NCBI RefSeq assembly: GCF_001544455.2
Contig: NZ_FCOC02000001.1
Span: forward strand, 248,001-312,000
From: Caballeronia sordidicola
GTDB taxonomy: Bacteria > Pseudomonadota > Gammaproteobacteria > Burkholderiales > Burkholderiaceae
Direction of reading: 5' to 3'
DNA: 64,000 nt
The stretch's first letter is position 1; the number at the start of each line of letters is the position of its first letter. Below are positions 1-10,943 of the stretch, piece after piece. Position numbers and translations under genes: made by a program. The notes under the pieces are model-generated. The model was not told where the DNA came from. It saw nothing but the letters and a program-made list of their open reading frames with translations, and ran no database searches.

Positions 1-513
1 GGGATGGGTGCCGTGCAATTGCAGCAGCATCCGGTCGCGCGTGACCTTGGCCAGGATCGACGCCGCCGATATCTGTGCAATCAGTGCGTCGCCGCCGATT
101 ACAGCCACGGAACGCATCGATAAGACCGGACACCGGTTGCCATCGATTTTAGCGACCGTCGGTGCGACCGATAGCCCTTCCACCGCACGCTTCATGGCAA
201 GCATGGCGGCATGGAGAATGTTGATGGTGTCGATTTCCTCGACGCTCGCCGACGCCACGCAGTACGCGAGCGCGCGATCGACGATCTTCTCGTAAAGCTC
301 TTCACGCTTCTTGGCGCTCAATACTTTCGAGTCATCGAGGCCGCGAATTTTCGGCTTCGATGGATCGAAGATGACCGCCGCCGCAACCACCGGACCGGCC
401 AGCGGACCGCGCCCGGCTTCATCGACGCCGCAAATGATGTCGGCCGGGGAATCGAAGTCGAACTCCGGCTGTTTCGCGCGCCGAACTACACCCTTGACGA
501 CGATCTTCGCCAT
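1..513 (-). CDS. rnhB: Ribonuclease HII, 3' end missing (window edge)
   Basis: RNase HII cleaves the RNA strand of RNA-DNA hybrids and removes single ribonucleotides misincorporated into DNA. The visible 171 residues begin [10 protein letters not shown]. They contain the signature [14 protein letters not shown] at about residues 28-41, where D31 and E32 are the expected metal-binding pair, and a later KIDGNRCP motif. The C-terminal part with the remaining catalytic aspartate lies outside the window. The ATG shares one base with the TAA stop of lpxB (TAATG), so the two are probably translationally coupled. lpxA-lpxB-rnhB is a standard proteobacterial gene order. Confidence 0.93.
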   Translation of the reverse strand, partial: MAKIVVKGVVRRAKQPEFDFDSPADIICGVDEAGRGPLAGPVVAAAVIFDPSKPKIRGLDDSKVLSAKKREELYEKIVDRALAYCVASASVEEIDTINILHAAMLAMKRAVEGLSVAPTVAKIDGNRCPVLSMRSVAVIGGDALIAQISAASILAKVTRDRMLLQLHGTHP

Positions 514-1679
514 TACCGCGGCCTCCTCGTTTCCAGCACCTGCGCCACCGCATCCGACGCGCGTTGCGCTGTATTCTGGCGCAGCACATGGTGCATTTCA
601 GTGAAGATTTCCGTCAGTGTCGCTCGGTTCGCTTCGTCGTTCAACTGTTTGAGGGTTGCGTCGGCGAGCGCTTCGGGCGTGGCAAAGTGCTGCAGGATTT
701 CCGGCACGACAAAGCGCCCCGCCAGGATATTCGGCAAGCCAACATACGGCAGATAACCCTGGCGCTGCATGATCTGGCCCGTGAGCCAGGGCACCTTGTA
801 CGAGATGACCATCGGCTTTTTCAGCAGCGCCGCTTCGAGCGTCACCGTGCCGCTCTTGACCAGAATGGCGTCGGCGGCGGTCATCGCACGCTGGGCCTGG
901 CCTTCCGTGATGGTCAGCGCAAGGTTCGGATGCGCCGCCACGAGCGGCTGCAGCAGTTCGCGCAACGCGGCGGTCGCAGCCGGCATTACGAAACGCACGC
1001 CGGGTTCGCGCTGCTGCATCAGTTCCATTGCGTCGAAAAACGTCGGGCCAATCAGCCCGATCTCCGAGCGCCGGCTGCCCGGCAACACGGCGATGATCGG
1101 GCCACCGGCAGGCAGCCCAAGCTCGCGCCGGGCGCCATCCACGTCGGGAACAAGCGGGATTTCGTCGGCGAGCGGATGGCCTACGTAGGTAGACGCCACG
1201 CCTGCCTTCGCCATCAGCGCGGGTTCGAACGGAAACACGCACAACATGTGATCGACGGCTTTCACGATCTTCTTGATCCGGCCGCCGCGCCAAGCCCAGA
1301 TGGAAGGACACACGAAATGCACGGTCGGAATGCCTGCATCGCGCAGTGCGTGCTCCAGACCAAAATTGAAATCAGGCGCATCCACGCCGATAAACACCGA
1401 CGGCGGCTCCGCAAGCAGTTGACGCTTGAGCTCGTTGCGAATGCCTAGGATCTCGGGAATGTGCTTGAGCGCTTCCACATAGCCACGGACGCTGAGCTTT
1501 TCCATGGGCCAGTGAGCATCGAAACCCGCGGCCGTCATGCGCGGACCGCCGATTCCGCTGAACTGCGTACCCACAGGCAAACGCGCGTTCAGGCCGTCGA
1601 GCAGCGAAGCCGCGAGCAGATCGCCCGACGGCTCGCCTGCGACCATCGCAACGCGCAACGGTGCGGGCGCGAGCGTCAT
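513..1679 (-). CDS. lpxB: Lipid-A-disaccharide synthase
   Basis: This GT19 glycosyltransferase joins UDP-2,3-diacylglucosamine to lipid X to give the lipid A disaccharide, at the inner face of the inner membrane. AGEPSGD sits at residues 14-20 and is diagnostic. The C-terminal half has the [12 protein letters not shown] and SYKVPWLTG stretches typical of LpxB. I chose the ATG giving 388 aa, which starts [14 protein letters not shown] five codons upstream (1694) overlaps the lpxA stop and would also be possible. No clear Shine-Dalgarno sequence favours either. The gene lies between lpxA and rnhB in the lipid A part of the cluster. Confidence 0.95.
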   Translation of the reverse strand: MTLAPAPLRVAMVAGEPSGDLLAASLLDGLNARLPVGTQFSGIGGPRMTAAGFDAHWPMEKLSVRGYVEALKHIPEILGIRNELKRQLLAEPPSVFIGVDAPDFNFGLEHALRDAGIPTVHFVCPSIWAWRGGRIKKIVKAVDHMLCVFPFEPALMAKAGVASTYVGHPLADEIPLVPDVDGARRELGLPAGGPIIAVLPGSRRSEIGLIGPTFFDAMELMQQREPGVRFVMPAATAALRELLQPLVAAHPNLALTITEGQAQRAMTAADAILVKSGTVTLEAALLKKPMVISYKVPWLTGQIMQRQGYLPYVGLPNILAGRFVVPEILQHFATPEALADATLKQLNDEANRATLTEIFTEMHHVLRQNTAQRASDAVAQVLETRRPR

Positions 1680-1690
1680 TGGCCGCTCGA

Positions 1691-2479
1691 TCAACGGATG
1701 ATGCCGCGTTGCGACGCGTCGATGAAATCAGCCAATGTGGTGACCGGCGCATCGCCGTCACCGCCCGCGGACGCGAGTTCGCGCAACTGCACCTTCGCTT
1801 CTTCGAGCGTCGCGCCGCTCTTGTAGACCAGCCGGTACGCCGAGCGCAGCGCGGAGATGGCTTCAGCCGAAAAGCCGCGTCGCCGCAGCCCTTCCACGTT
1901 GATGCCATGCGGTTCGGCCTTGTTGCCGGCCGCGATCACGAACGGCGGAATATCCTGCACGAGCGCCGAAGCGCCACCCAGCATGGAATGCGCGCCAATC
2001 CGCACAAACTGATGCACGCCCGACATGCCGCCCACGACCGCGTAGTCGCCAATGATCACGTGGCCCGCAAGCTGCGCGTTGCTCGACATGACAATATTGC
2101 TGCCCAACTGACAGTCATGGCCGATGTGCACGTAGGCCATGACCCAGTTGTCGTCGCCAATGGTGGTCACGCCCGTATCCTGCACCGTGCCCGTGTGAAT
2201 GGTGGTGAATTCGCGGATCGTGTTGCGATCGCCAATCACGAGCCGGGTGGGCTCGTCCTTGTACTTCATGTCCTGCGGCCGGCCACCGACCGATGAGTAA
2301 TGGCCAATGCGGTTATCGCTGCCGAGCACTGTGTGGCCTTCTATCACGCTGTGCGAGCCAATGGCCGTGCGCGCGCCGATCTGCACGTGCGCGCCGACGA
2401 TCGCGTACGGACCGACTTCAACGGATTCGTCGAGCTGCGCGCCCGGTTCGATAATCGCGGTAGGGTGAATCTTGCTCAT
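1691..2479 (-). CDS. lpxA: UDP-N-acetylglucosamine acyltransferase
   Basis: LpxA catalyses the first step of lipid A synthesis, moving a 3-hydroxyacyl chain from ACP to UDP-GlcNAc. The 262-aa protein is of family length. Its N-terminal two-thirds is built of hexapeptide repeats ([15 protein letters not shown] and others) that form a left-handed beta helix. The IGHDC motif at 119-123 supplies the histidine equivalent to the catalytic base of the E. coli enzyme (H121 here). The C-terminal part, rich in charged helices, is typical of LpxA. The next gene upstream, fabZ, ends 91 bp away; both use 3-hydroxyacyl-ACP, so their pairing balances lipid A and fatty acid flux. Confidence 0.96.
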   Translation of the reverse strand: MSKIHPTAIIEPGAQLDESVEVGPYAIVGAHVQIGARTAIGSHSVIEGHTVLGSDNRIGHYSSVGGRPQDMKYKDEPTRLVIGDRNTIREFTTIHTGTVQDTGVTTIGDDNWVMAYVHIGHDCQLGSNIVMSSNAQLAGHVIIGDYAVVGGMSGVHQFVRIGAHSMLGGASALVQDIPPFVIAAGNKAEPHGINVEGLRRRGFSAEAISALRSAYRLVYKSGATLEEAKVQLRELASAGGDGDAPVTTLADFIDASQRGIIR

Positions 2480-2570
2480 GCGCCCTCGCTATGTGTTCTG
2501 TTGCTTGTCTGCCGCGCGGATTGTGCTGCCTGCGTCGCTTGCACTGCTCGTACCGATCGCACTGCGGCCA

Positions 2571-3041
2571 TTATTTTTCGGTAGCCGAGTTCTTTATTGT
2601 GCACATCAGCTCGGCTTCGGCTGCGACCACGCCATCCACTTCCGCCACGGCGCTGAACTTCCAGATGCTGCGCATATAGCGCTCGAAATTCACGTTCAGG
2701 ATCAGTTGGTCGCCCGGCTCGACCACGCGCTTAAAGCGCGCCTTGTCGATACCAACGAAGTAGTACAACGTCGTCTCCGGATCATGCGGCTCGTCTTCCT
2801 CGACAAACGTCAAAAGCGCCGCTGCCTGCGCAAGCGCCTCGAGAATCAGCACGCCGGGCATCACCGGCCGCTTCGGGAAATGGCCCTGGAAATAGGGTTC
2901 GTTGATCGACACGTTCTTGAGCGCCTTGATGCTCTTGTGCGGCGTGATTTCGAGCACGCGATCCACGAGCAGGATCGGATACCGATGCGGCAGCAGCGTG
3001 AGAATCTTGTGAATGTCTAAATTGATTTTTTCGGTGCTCAT
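2571..3041 (-). CDS. fabZ: 3-hydroxyacyl-[acyl-carrier-protein] dehydratase
   Basis: FabZ removes water from 3-hydroxyacyl-ACP in type II fatty acid elongation. It competes with LpxA and LpxD for the same substrates. The hot-dog fold signature is present: [13 protein letters not shown] at 17-29, then [13 protein letters not shown] with catalytic H54, and ILEALAQ with the partner E68. I start at ATG 3041 (MSTEKINLD), giving 156 aa, the usual length. An in-frame GTG at 3065 would add eight residues not expected in the family. The gene lies between lpxD and lpxA as in many Gram-negative bacteria. Confidence 0.95.
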   Translation of the reverse strand: MSTEKINLDIHKILTLLPHRYPILLVDRVLEITPHKSIKALKNVSINEPYFQGHFPKRPVMPGVLILEALAQAAALLTFVEEDEPHDPETTLYYFVGIDKARFKRVVEPGDQLILNVNFERYMRSIWKFSAVAEVDGVVAAEAELMCTIKNSATEK

Positions 3042-3142
3042 AGTCGTTCTGCTCGCGCGCTTCACAGCGCGGGTGTTGACTGCGAAGGCGCTCGTGGATT
3101 TCGTCTCGGGCGACTTCGCATGGGATGGCGGTTTTTACCGTC

Positions 3143-4261
3143 TTAGTGTGCGTCAGGCGTGCTTTGCGGCTTGCCGTACGGCGAGCCTTGCGGTTTATCA
3201 ACCGCAGCTTCCAGCGTCTTGATGCGCTCGCGCAGCTTGTCCAGATTACGCACAATGGCAGCGCTCTTGTTCCAGTCAGCGTGATTCACGGCGGGGAATG
3301 CGCTGGTGTACATGCCAGGCTTCAACAACGATTTCGATACGCCCGACTGTGCCGTGACAATCACGTAATCCGCGAGCGTGACATGGCCGGCAATACCTAC
3401 GGCGCCACCGATCATGCAGTGCCGCCCAATGTTCGTGCTGCCCGCAATGCCGGCGCAACCCGCTATCACCGTGTACGCGCCAATCCGGCAGTTATGCCCG
3501 ATCTGCACGAGATTATCGATCTTCACGCATTCCTCGATAATCGTATCGGCCATGGCGCCACGATCGATAGTGGTGTTTGCGCCGATTTCCACGTCCTCGG
3601 CAATGACCACCGCGCCGACCTGCGGAATCTTGACCCAGCTGCCGGTACGCGCTGCGCCATCGCCCACGAAATCAGGCGCAAATCCGAAACCGTCCGCGCC
3701 GATCACCGCACCTGCATGCACGATCACGCGCGCACCAAGCTTGCAGCCATAATAAATGGTCACATGGGGGTAAAGGTGTACGTCCTCGGCGAGCGTGACG
3801 CCCTGGCCTACCGAGACGCCCGCATCCAGCCTCGCGCGTTCGCCGATCACCGCGCCCGCTTCCACGCTCACGTGCGGACCAATCACGGCGCTCGCCGCGA
3901 CCCTGGCCGCCGGATGGATAAACGCCGTGGGATGCACGCCAGGCAAGACCGGCGGCGTGGCAAGATCAATGAAGACCTGCGCCACACGGGCAAAATAAGC
4001 ATAGGGATTGGGTGTGACGATAAAGTTGCGTCCATCCGGCGACGCCACTTTTTCCAGGTCGGCCGGCGAGATCAGCACGGCGCCCGCCTGCGTACTCTCT
4101 ACCTGCGACAAATATTTCTGGTTGGCGAGAAACGCGAGTTGTTCGGGCCCCGCTTTATCCAGCGGCGCGAGGCCGTTCACACGATATCCGGCATCGCCTG
4201 CAATGTCTCCGCCGAAGCGCTGTGTCAATTCACCCAACGTGATCGCGCTATCTGATGCCAT
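3143..4261 (-). CDS. lpxD: UDP-3-O-(3-hydroxyacyl)glucosamine N-acyltransferase
   Basis: LpxD adds the second, N-linked hydroxyacyl chain during lipid A synthesis. The protein is 372 aa. It has an N-terminal uridine-binding domain (about 1-100, including the [11 protein letters not shown] stretch) and a long hexapeptide-repeat beta helix (about 105-320). IGHNCRIG carries the expected active-site histidine region. The C-terminal tail, after [18 protein letters not shown], forms a short helix and then a low-complexity Pro/Gly/Ser end. It sits 48 bp downstream of skp and 101 bp upstream of fabZ in the same transcriptional direction. Confidence 0.96.
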   Translation of the reverse strand: MASDSAITLGELTQRFGGDIAGDAGYRVNGLAPLDKAGPEQLAFLANQKYLSQVESTQAGAVLISPADLEKVASPDGRNFIVTPNPYAYFARVAQVFIDLATPPVLPGVHPTAFIHPAARVAASAVIGPHVSVEAGAVIGERARLDAGVSVGQGVTLAEDVHLYPHVTIYYGCKLGARVIVHAGAVIGADGFGFAPDFVGDGAARTGSWVKIPQVGAVVIAEDVEIGANTTIDRGAMADTIIEECVKIDNLVQIGHNCRIGAYTVIAGCAGIAGSTNIGRHCMIGGAVGIAGHVTLADYVIVTAQSGVSKSLLKPGMYTSAFPAVNHADWNKSAAIVRNLDKLRERIKTLEAAVDKPQGSPYGKPQSTPDAH

Positions 4262-4309
4262 CCGCTCTACCGCTCCAAATCAGTGCAAATTCAGTAACTT
4301 CAGTGATAC

Positions 4310-4882
4310 TTAGTTAGACGTACCCGGATTGGTCGACAGGCTCGACTGATTCGCGGCCAGCGCCTTCAACACCTGGTCGGTGATATCTATCCGCGGACTG
4401 ACGTACACCGCTTCCTGCACGATCAGGTCGTAATGCTGCTGCTCGGCAATCTGCTTGATGACCTTGTTGGCCCGGTCCAGCACGCCCGCAAGTTCCTCGT
4501 TGCGGCGCTGGTTCAGGTCCTCACGAAACTCACGCTGCTTCCTCTGGAAATCCTGATCCAGTTGCGACAGGTCACGTTGTTTGGCGGCGCGATCTGCGGG
4601 CGCCATGCCCGCTCCGTTCTTGTCCATGGCGTCCGACATGGACTTCAAACGCGCGGCCATGTCCTGCAGCGCTTTGTCGCGCTTCGAAAACTCCTGTTCG
4701 AGCTTCGATTGCGCCGCCTTGGCCGCCGCCGACTCGCGCAGAATACGATCGGAATTGACGGCGGCAATCCGGGCCTCTTGCGCGTCTGCGGTAGCCACGC
4801 CCATCAGTCCAAATGTCACCGACATCAAAAGCGCCAACGCCACATGTTTCGAAAGCTTACCGGTTCGCAAAGTCTTCCTCAC
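4310..4882 (-). CDS. skp: Periplasmic OMP chaperone Skp/OmpH family
   Basis: Skp is a trimeric periplasmic chaperone that holds unfolded outer-membrane proteins on their way to the BAM complex. This 190-aa protein starts with a basic region and a hydrophobic segment (VALALLMSVTFGLMGVATA) ending near ADA-QEA, a credible signal peptidase I site. The mature part begins RIAAVNSDRILRES, the usual OmpH start, followed by a long charged helical region (about 60-150) that would form the tentacles. It lies directly downstream of bamA, which is its functional partner. Confidence 0.93.
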   Translation of the reverse strand: MRKTLRTGKLSKHVALALLMSVTFGLMGVATADAQEARIAAVNSDRILRESAAAKAAQSKLEQEFSKRDKALQDMAARLKSMSDAMDKNGAGMAPADRAAKQRDLSQLDQDFQRKQREFREDLNQRRNEELAGVLDRANKVIKQIAEQQHYDLIVQEAVYVSPRIDITDQVLKALAANQSSLSTNPGTSN

Positions 4883-4988
4883 GTTACTTATTTACACCAC
4901 TTGATTTATGTTGCAGCAAGATTCGTCCCGTCTCGACCGGTTCCTGCTCTCACTTCGAACCGGGTCGCCAAAGCCGCTTGACCCGATA

Positions 4989-7301
4989 TTAGAACGCCGT
5001 ACCAATCTGGAACTGGAACTTCTGATACTGGTCGCCTTCATGTTTCTGCAGCGGGAAACCCAGGCTCAGCTTGAGCGGACCAATTGGCGAAATCCACGCC
5101 AGACCCACACCGTAACCATAGCGCAGGCCGTTCGCCCCAGTGGTCGTGCCGCCTTGACCCGGATCGCCCCAGACGTTACCACCGTCGAGGAACGTGAACA
5201 CGCGCAGCGTGCGGTCATAGCCGGTACCCGGCAATGGGAACGTCAACTCGATATTACCCACCGCCATGCGCGAGCCGCCGATCGGGTCACCCGTGGTGGT
5301 ATCGCGAGGACCGAGGGAGCTTGGTTCATAGCCTCGAACCGAGCCGATACCACCCGCATAGTAGTTCTTGAAGATCGGGTATGTCTGGCCCTTCAGGCCC
5401 TTACCGTAGCCGCCTTGCAGGTTCAGGCCCAGCACGAAGCCGCGGGCGAACGAATAGTAATACTGGGCTTGCGCGTCGACCTTGACGTAAGTGGTGTTAC
5501 CCGCGGGAGTGCCATATTCAGCATTCGTCTGCGTGTAGTAACCGCGGCTCGGGACCAGCGCGCTGTCGCGATTGTCCCGCGACCAGCCCACTGTCACCGG
5601 CACGTTGTTCACGACACGGCCGAACTCGTTGACGTAGTCCTTGTAGCTTTGCGGCGTCGATGCGTCGACGTCGAGCGTGTTCTGCTCCAGGCCCGCGCCG
5701 AAGTACACCGTGTCCTGCTCCGAGAACGGAATCCCGAACTTCAGGTCGCCACCCACCGTCACGATCTTGAAGCTCGAATCGGTCGAGTAATAGAGCGGCT
5801 GATATGTACGGTAATACAGGTCGGTAATGCGCTTGATGCCGTCGATGGTGAAGTACGGATCGACCTGGGTCACCGTCAACGTCCGGTACGTCTTGGCGGT
5901 ATTGATGTTCACCGAGAGGCTGGTTCCCGAGCCGAACACGTTGTCCTGGGACACGCCGGCCGAGAGCACCACCTTGTCCGTCGATGAAAAACCCGCACCC
6001 AGCGTGATCGCGCCGGTCGGTTTTTCGGCGACCTTCACGTCCACGTCCACCTGGTCGTTCGTGCCTTCGACCGGAATGGTCGTCACGTCGACGTCGGTAA
6101 AGTAACCGAGACGATTCACCCGATCCTTCGAGAGCGCGAGGCGGCTCGAATCGAACCACGAGCTTTCGAGCTGGCGCATTTCCCGGCGCACGACTTCGTC
6201 GCGTGTACGCGTGTTGCCGACAATATTCACGCGCCGCACATACACGCGGCGGCTCGGGTCCACGTTCAGCGTGAGGTCGACTGTGTGATTGGCCTGGTTG
6301 ATCTGCGGCTGCGCATTGACCTGCGCGAACGCATAACCGTATTCGCCCAGCTTGTCGACAATGGCCTTCGTGGTCGCCTGCAGCTTTTCTGCCGAGAAAC
6401 GATCGCCTGGTTTGATCTTGATGAGCTTGTTCAACTCGGCCTGACGGTCGAGCAGATTGCCCGAAAGCTGGATGGCGCTGATCTTGTACGGCTCGCCTTC
6501 ATGCAGCGTGACCGTCAGATACATGTCCTTCTTGTCCGGCGAGATGGAAACCTGCGTCGAGTCGATATTGAACTCGAGGTAGCCGCGATTCAGGTAATAC
6601 GAACGTACATTTTCGAGGTCGCCTGTCAGCTTTTCCTTCGCGTACAGGTCGTTCTTCGTGTACCACGAGAACCAGTTCGGCGTGGAAAGCTGCATTTCGT
6701 CGCGCAGCGTGCTCGTGCTGATCGCATTGTTGCCGATGAAGTTGATCTGGCGGATCTTCGCGCTCGGACCTTCTGCCACCGAGAACAGGATCTGCACGCG
6801 GTTGCGGTCGACCGGCGTGACCGTGGTCGTGACTTCCGCCGCATAGAACCCGCGCGTCAGGTACTGGCGCTTGAGTTCCTGCTCGGCCTTGTCCACCAGC
6901 GCCTTGTCATATGAGCGGCCTTGCGACAGGCCGACCGAGCGCAACGCCTTGATCAGGTTGTCTTTCTCGAACTCGTGGATGCCGGAGAAATCGATCTGCG
7001 AAATGGCTGGACGTTCCTGCACCTGCACGACCACCACGTTGCCCTGTGTTGCGATCTGGACATCGTTGAAGAAGCCCGTTGCATAAAGCGCCCGAATGGC
7101 TTCGGAAGCCTTGTCGTCGGTGAACGTGTCGCCCTGCTTGATAGGCAAATAGGCGAAAACCGAGCCAGGTTCGATGCGCTGAAGGCCGTCAATCCGGATG
7201 TCCTGCACGACAAACGGCGTTGTCGCGTGCGCCGCCATGCCGGTGGCGGCCAATGCTGCGGCCACAGCCGACTTAGGAACAAAGCGATGAGGTTTGAACA
7301 A
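4989..7301 (-). CDS. bamA: Outer membrane protein assembly factor BamA
   Basis: BamA is the central pore of the BAM machine that inserts beta-barrel proteins into the outer membrane. The protein has a signal peptide, five POTRA domains (about residues 25-420, beginning FVVQDIRIDGLQRIE) and a C-terminal 16-strand barrel ending in FQFQIGTAF with the terminal aromatic. The barrel contains the VRGYEPSSLGPRD loop, equivalent to the conserved VRGF/Y motif. I start at TTG 7301 (770 aa) because GGGGAAG lies correctly spaced just upstream and LFKPHRFVPKS follows as in Burkholderia BamA. The longer open frame up to 7403 would put 34 odd residues before the signal peptide. It is followed by skp. Confidence 0.96.
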   Translation of the reverse strand: MFKPHRFVPKSAVAAALAATGMAAHATTPFVVQDIRIDGLQRIEPGSVFAYLPIKQGDTFTDDKASEAIRALYATGFFNDVQIATQGNVVVVQVQERPAISQIDFSGIHEFEKDNLIKALRSVGLSQGRSYDKALVDKAEQELKRQYLTRGFYAAEVTTTVTPVDRNRVQILFSVAEGPSAKIRQINFIGNNAISTSTLRDEMQLSTPNWFSWYTKNDLYAKEKLTGDLENVRSYYLNRGYLEFNIDSTQVSISPDKKDMYLTVTLHEGEPYKISAIQLSGNLLDRQAELNKLIKIKPGDRFSAEKLQATTKAIVDKLGEYGYAFAQVNAQPQINQANHTVDLTLNVDPSRRVYVRRVNIVGNTRTRDEVVRREMRQLESSWFDSSRLALSKDRVNRLGYFTDVDVTTIPVEGTNDQVDVDVKVAEKPTGAITLGAGFSSTDKVVLSAGVSQDNVFGSGTSLSVNINTAKTYRTLTVTQVDPYFTIDGIKRITDLYYRTYQPLYYSTDSSFKIVTVGGDLKFGIPFSEQDTVYFGAGLEQNTLDVDASTPQSYKDYVNEFGRVVNNVPVTVGWSRDNRDSALVPSRGYYTQTNAEYGTPAGNTTYVKVDAQAQYYYSFARGFVLGLNLQGGYGKGLKGQTYPIFKNYYAGGIGSVRGYEPSSLGPRDTTTGDPIGGSRMAVGNIELTFPLPGTGYDRTLRVFTFLDGGNVWGDPGQGGTTTGANGLRYGYGVGLAWISPIGPLKLSLGFPLQKHEGDQYQKFQFQIGTAF

Positions 7302-7399
7302 CGTGCTTCCCCAGTGTGTATAGCTGCATCGAGCCGGACCGCGTTCGTTCAAGCGCCGCCGGACAAGATGGAAAGGATCAAGGTGAATCAGAAACCGGA

Positions 7400-8785
7400 T
7401 CAAAAGCGAATCAGGCGAGCCAAGTCGTTAAAGAGCGCAATCATCGACAAGGCGACGATGCAAACCAGACCTGCTCGCTGCAAAACCATCTGCCATTTAT
7501 CCGACACGGCTTTGCCTGTTGCGGCTTCAACCAAATAATATAACAGATGCCCACCGTCAAGAACCGGAATCGGTAACAAGTTCAACACTCCGAGGCTAAT
7601 ACTCACGAGTGCGAGGAAAGAGAGAAACGCCGACAAACCGAGCCGCGCGCTTTTGCCCGCGTAGTCCGCGATCGTCACCGGTCCCGAAAGATTCTTGAGC
7701 GACGCTTCGCCCGTAATCATGCGGCCGAACATGCGCAGCGAATAAATGCTGATGTCCCAGGTCCGTTTCGCGCCAAGCTGCAGGCTTTCGAGGGGACCGT
7801 AACGCACATCGACCGACGGAATGCGCGTGGCAAGCGACGCGCCGATACGGCCAACATTGCGGTTCGTCGTTGCATCGGCCCTGAGTTCCGGCACGATCTG
7901 CACGGCGCGCTGCGCGCCGTTGCGCTCGACTGTCAACGAAACCGGCGTACCCGGACGATGCTGCACATAGTCGATAAAACCCATGGCGTTATCGATCTTC
8001 TTTCCATCGATTGCGCGCAGCACATCGCCCGCCTGGAGACCGGCTTTCGCCGCCGCGCTGCCCGCTTCCACGCCCGCCACCGACAACGTGCCGCCGCCCG
8101 GCTCGAAGCCGAGCTTGTCCATGAAGTCCTGGTCGATGTCCTGGTCGTCGACCTGGCCCACCGTCACAGGGAAGTCGAACGTGCCTTCGCTGGTCTTCGC
8201 CGCGAGTACGACGCGCCGCTGGTCGAACGATGCATCGAGGAGTTTCCAGCGCAGGTCGGACCACGAGCGGATCGGCAGCGTGTCGCCGGTAGCGCCGCCG
8301 CCTGGCGTCATGTCGCGCATCGAAATAACGGTTTCGCCGCCTTCGAATCCGGCTTTCGCCGCCACCGTACCGGCCGCTGGCGTGGCGACAATGGCGGCTG
8401 GCTCCGAGACGCCCGCAGCGAACACGCCCGCGAACAGGAGAATAGCGAGAATGAAGTTGAAGACCGGGCCGGCCGCAACAATAGCAATACGCTTGAACAC
8501 GGACTGGCGGTTGAACGCGTGCGGCAAGTCGGCTTCGGAAATGGTTGCTTCCGTTTCACGCTCGTCGAGCATCTTCACGTAGCCGCCAAGCGGCAGCGCC
8601 GAGATCGTCCATTCCGTGCCGGTGGTCTTGCTGACCCATTTAACGAGCGGCTTGCCAAAGCCGACCGAAAATCGCAGGACCTTCACGCCGCACAACCGCG
8701 CAACGCTGAAATGACCAAATTCGTGGACGACGACCAGCACGCCGATAGCCACGACAAACGCAACGATTTCAGTCAGGAAGTTCAT
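7400..8785 (-). CDS. rseP: Site-2 zinc metalloprotease RseP
   Basis: RseP performs intramembrane cleavage of anti-sigma-E factor RseA after DegS and so controls the envelope stress response. The 461-aa protein has the zinc motif HEFGH (H21, E22, H25) in the first membrane helix. A periplasmic PDZ region (about 205-300, GSAAAKAGLQAGDVLRAIDG) follows, and the conserved NLLPIPVLDGG motif near 402-412 gives the third metal ligand D410. Hydrophobic segments at both ends fit four transmembrane helices. It lies between dxr and bamA, the usual order, and joins outer-membrane assembly with its stress monitor. Confidence 0.95.
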   Translation of the reverse strand: MNFLTEIVAFVVAIGVLVVVHEFGHFSVARLCGVKVLRFSVGFGKPLVKWVSKTTGTEWTISALPLGGYVKMLDERETEATISEADLPHAFNRQSVFKRIAIVAAGPVFNFILAILLFAGVFAAGVSEPAAIVATPAAGTVAAKAGFEGGETVISMRDMTPGGGATGDTLPIRSWSDLRWKLLDASFDQRRVVLAAKTSEGTFDFPVTVGQVDDQDIDQDFMDKLGFEPGGGTLSVAGVEAGSAAAKAGLQAGDVLRAIDGKKIDNAMGFIDYVQHRPGTPVSLTVERNGAQRAVQIVPELRADATTNRNVGRIGASLATRIPSVDVRYGPLESLQLGAKRTWDISIYSLRMFGRMITGEASLKNLSGPVTIADYAGKSARLGLSAFLSFLALVSISLGVLNLLPIPVLDGGHLLYYLVEAATGKAVSDKWQMVLQRAGLVCIVALSMIALFNDLARLIRF

Positions 8786-8792
8786 GTGCGCC

Positions 8793-9998
8793 TCAATGCA
8801 GGACGCGTTCGGCTTGCGGCGCGTCCATGGTCAGCAGGGCTGAGAACTCGCTCGCGAGACGGCGCGCTTCGGCGTCGGCTGCAAGCACTTCGTCGAGTGT
8901 CGATGCACTGCCGTTAGGCATCGCGCTCAACACGCGCTCGACCACTTCGCCAATCGACATGAAGCCGATACGGTGATCTAGAAACGCCTCCACCGCTACT
9001 TCGTTGGCCGCGTTGAGCGCAGCGCTCGCGGTGCCCCCGGCTTCCAGCGCCTTCAACGCGAGCGCGAGACACGGGAAGCGCTTCAAGTCGGGTTTTTCGA
9101 AGGTAAGCGTTGCGATTTGCGCGAGATCGAGCTGCGCAACGCCGGAATCGACACGATCCGGAAACGCCAGGGCGTGCGCGATCGGCGTGCGCATGTCCGG
9201 GTTGCCGAGTTGCGCGAGCACGGAACCATCGGCGTAGGACACGAGCGAATGAATCACGCTTTGCGGATGAATCAGCACTTCAATGCGCGATCCCGGCACG
9301 TTGAAGAGCCAATGCGCCTCGATCACTTCGAGGCCTTTGTTCATCATCGTGGCGGAATCGACGGAAATCTTTCGGCCCATCGCCCAGTTCGGGTGCTTGC
9401 AGGCTTCGTCGGGCGTGACGTGTTTGAGCGAGGATGGCTCGCGGGTGCGAAACGGGCCGCCCGACGCGGTCAGGATGATCTTCGATACCCCGCCGTGCAA
9501 CGCCACTTCACGCGGCAGGCACTGGAACACGGCGTTGTGCTCGCTATCGACCGGCAACAGGACCGCGCCGTTATCGCGCACTGCATCGATAAAAATCTGC
9601 CCCGACATGACCAGCGCTTCCTTGTTCGCGAGCAGAATGCGCTTGCCCGCACGAGCCGCGGCAAGCGTTGGCGCCAAACCCGCGGCACCTACGATCGCGG
9701 CAACCACCGTGTCGCAACTCCCGCTCGCCGAGACGTCCACGAGCGCTTGCGGGCCGTGGCTCACTTCGGTCTTGCAGCCCTTCGCTTGCAGGGCGGCAGC
9801 GACTTTCGCGGCCGTATTGGCGTCGCCTACAACGGCGACTTCGGGCTGGAATCGTACGCATTGCTCAACGAGCTTTTCGCCATTGCGATGTGCTGTCAAC
9901 GCATAGACCTTGAAACGGTCGGGATGCCGTTCCACCACATCGAGGGTGCTCTCGCCGATCGAGCCCGTCGAGCCGAGCAGAGTCAGACGTTTTTGCAT
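8793..9998 (-). CDS. dxr: 1-deoxy-D-xylulose 5-phosphate reductoisomerase
   Basis: Dxr (IspC) converts DXP to 2-C-methyl-D-erythritol 4-phosphate with NADPH, the committed step of the MEP isoprenoid pathway. The protein starts [15 protein letters not shown], with the NADPH-binding GSTGSIG at 9-15. The motif [17 protein letters not shown] and the [13 protein letters not shown] stretch are characteristic. I chose ATG 9998 (401 aa) since AAGGA lies seven bases upstream. An earlier ATG at 10028 lacks such a site. It feeds UppS in the same cluster by way of isoprenoid precursors. Confidence 0.96.
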   Translation of the reverse strand: MQKRLTLLGSTGSIGESTLDVVERHPDRFKVYALTAHRNGEKLVEQCVRFQPEVAVVGDANTAAKVAAALQAKGCKTEVSHGPQALVDVSASGSCDTVVAAIVGAAGLAPTLAAARAGKRILLANKEALVMSGQIFIDAVRDNGAVLLPVDSEHNAVFQCLPREVALHGGVSKIILTASGGPFRTREPSSLKHVTPDEACKHPNWAMGRKISVDSATMMNKGLEVIEAHWLFNVPGSRIEVLIHPQSVIHSLVSYADGSVLAQLGNPDMRTPIAHALAFPDRVDSGVAQLDLAQIATLTFEKPDLKRFPCLALALKALEAGGTASAALNAANEVAVEAFLDHRIGFMSIGEVVERVLSAMPNGSASTLDEVLAADAEARRLASEFSALLTMDAPQAERVLH

Positions 9999-10118
9999 AA
10001 ATCCTTCTTTAGCTGGCGGCCCGATCAACCGGCCGCCGATTTAGCTTCGATTTGGCGCATGTAGCCCCGTCTTTGGCCACGCCCGTTTGGCCACCCGTCA
10101 AGCCGCTTTCCTGGCCAC

Positions 10119-10943
10119 TCAACGGCCAAACGATCCGAGCAACAGCAGCGCGATCGGCAAGACGGGCAACAACGCGTCGATCCGATCAAGCACGCCGCCA
10201 TGCCCTGGGAGCAAGCCGCTCGAATCCTTCACACCGGCCTGGCGCTTGAGCAGCGACTCGAACAGATCGCCGATCACGCTGAACGCGGTCAGCACCGTCA
10301 ATGAGAGCAGCGCCCCGGGCCAGCCGAGATGCTCCACGAGCGCCGTATAAAGGGTTGGCGCGAAAACCATCGTCGCAGCCGCCGCGGAACCTACGATCAT
10401 CACCGCCAGCCAGCCGCCCAGCGCGCCTTCGCGGGTTTTGCCCGGACTGATGGACGGCGCAAGCTTGTGACGCCCGAACGCTTTTCCGGCGAAGTATGCG
10501 CCAATGTCAGCCAGCCATACGACTAGGAGAAGCGATAGCACGAATGCTACGCCAACCGTGCGCGCCGCCACCAGTGCATGCCAGCAGGCTATAAACGTAA
10601 CAATTCCCGCAAACAGCAGGAAAACGCGCCACGCGCCTTCGGCCAGCATGGGCTTGCGAGCAAGTGCAAACGGACCAGCCAGGACCCAGAAAATCGCGGC
10701 CATCTGATACAAAGGTTTGTAACCGAGGCCGAGCCGCGTGCTGGCCACGAGCGCGACGCCCGCGATCACCGCGTACACCACAGGCGACCCGCCTGTAAGC
10801 TTCAGCAGCCGCGCCCATTCCCAGGCCGCGAAAATCACGACGACGGCGATCAGCGCCGCAAAAGCGCCGACCGGCGCGAGAAAGGTGATCGGCAGAAGCA
10901 CTGCCAGCAAGACGATTGCCGTGATGACACGGGTCTTTAGCAT
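10119..10943 (-). CDS. cdsA: Phosphatidate cytidylyltransferase
   Basis: CdsA makes CDP-diacylglycerol from phosphatidic acid and CTP, the branch point of bacterial phospholipid synthesis. The 274-aa protein is almost entirely hydrophobic, with about eight membrane segments. It ends in the family signature [33 protein letters not shown] (given here in part: [13 protein letters not shown] and [10 protein letters not shown]). The ATG overlaps the end of uppS by seven bases (ATGCTAA), implying coupled translation. Confidence 0.95.
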   Translation of the reverse strand: MLKTRVITAIVLLAVLLPITFLAPVGAFAALIAVVVIFAAWEWARLLKLTGGSPVVYAVIAGVALVASTRLGLGYKPLYQMAAIFWVLAGPFALARKPMLAEGAWRVFLLFAGIVTFIACWHALVAARTVGVAFVLSLLLVVWLADIGAYFAGKAFGRHKLAPSISPGKTREGALGGWLAVMIVGSAAAATMVFAPTLYTALVEHLGWPGALLSLTVLTAFSVIGDLFESLLKRQAGVKDSSGLLPGHGGVLDRIDALLPVLPIALLLLGSFGR

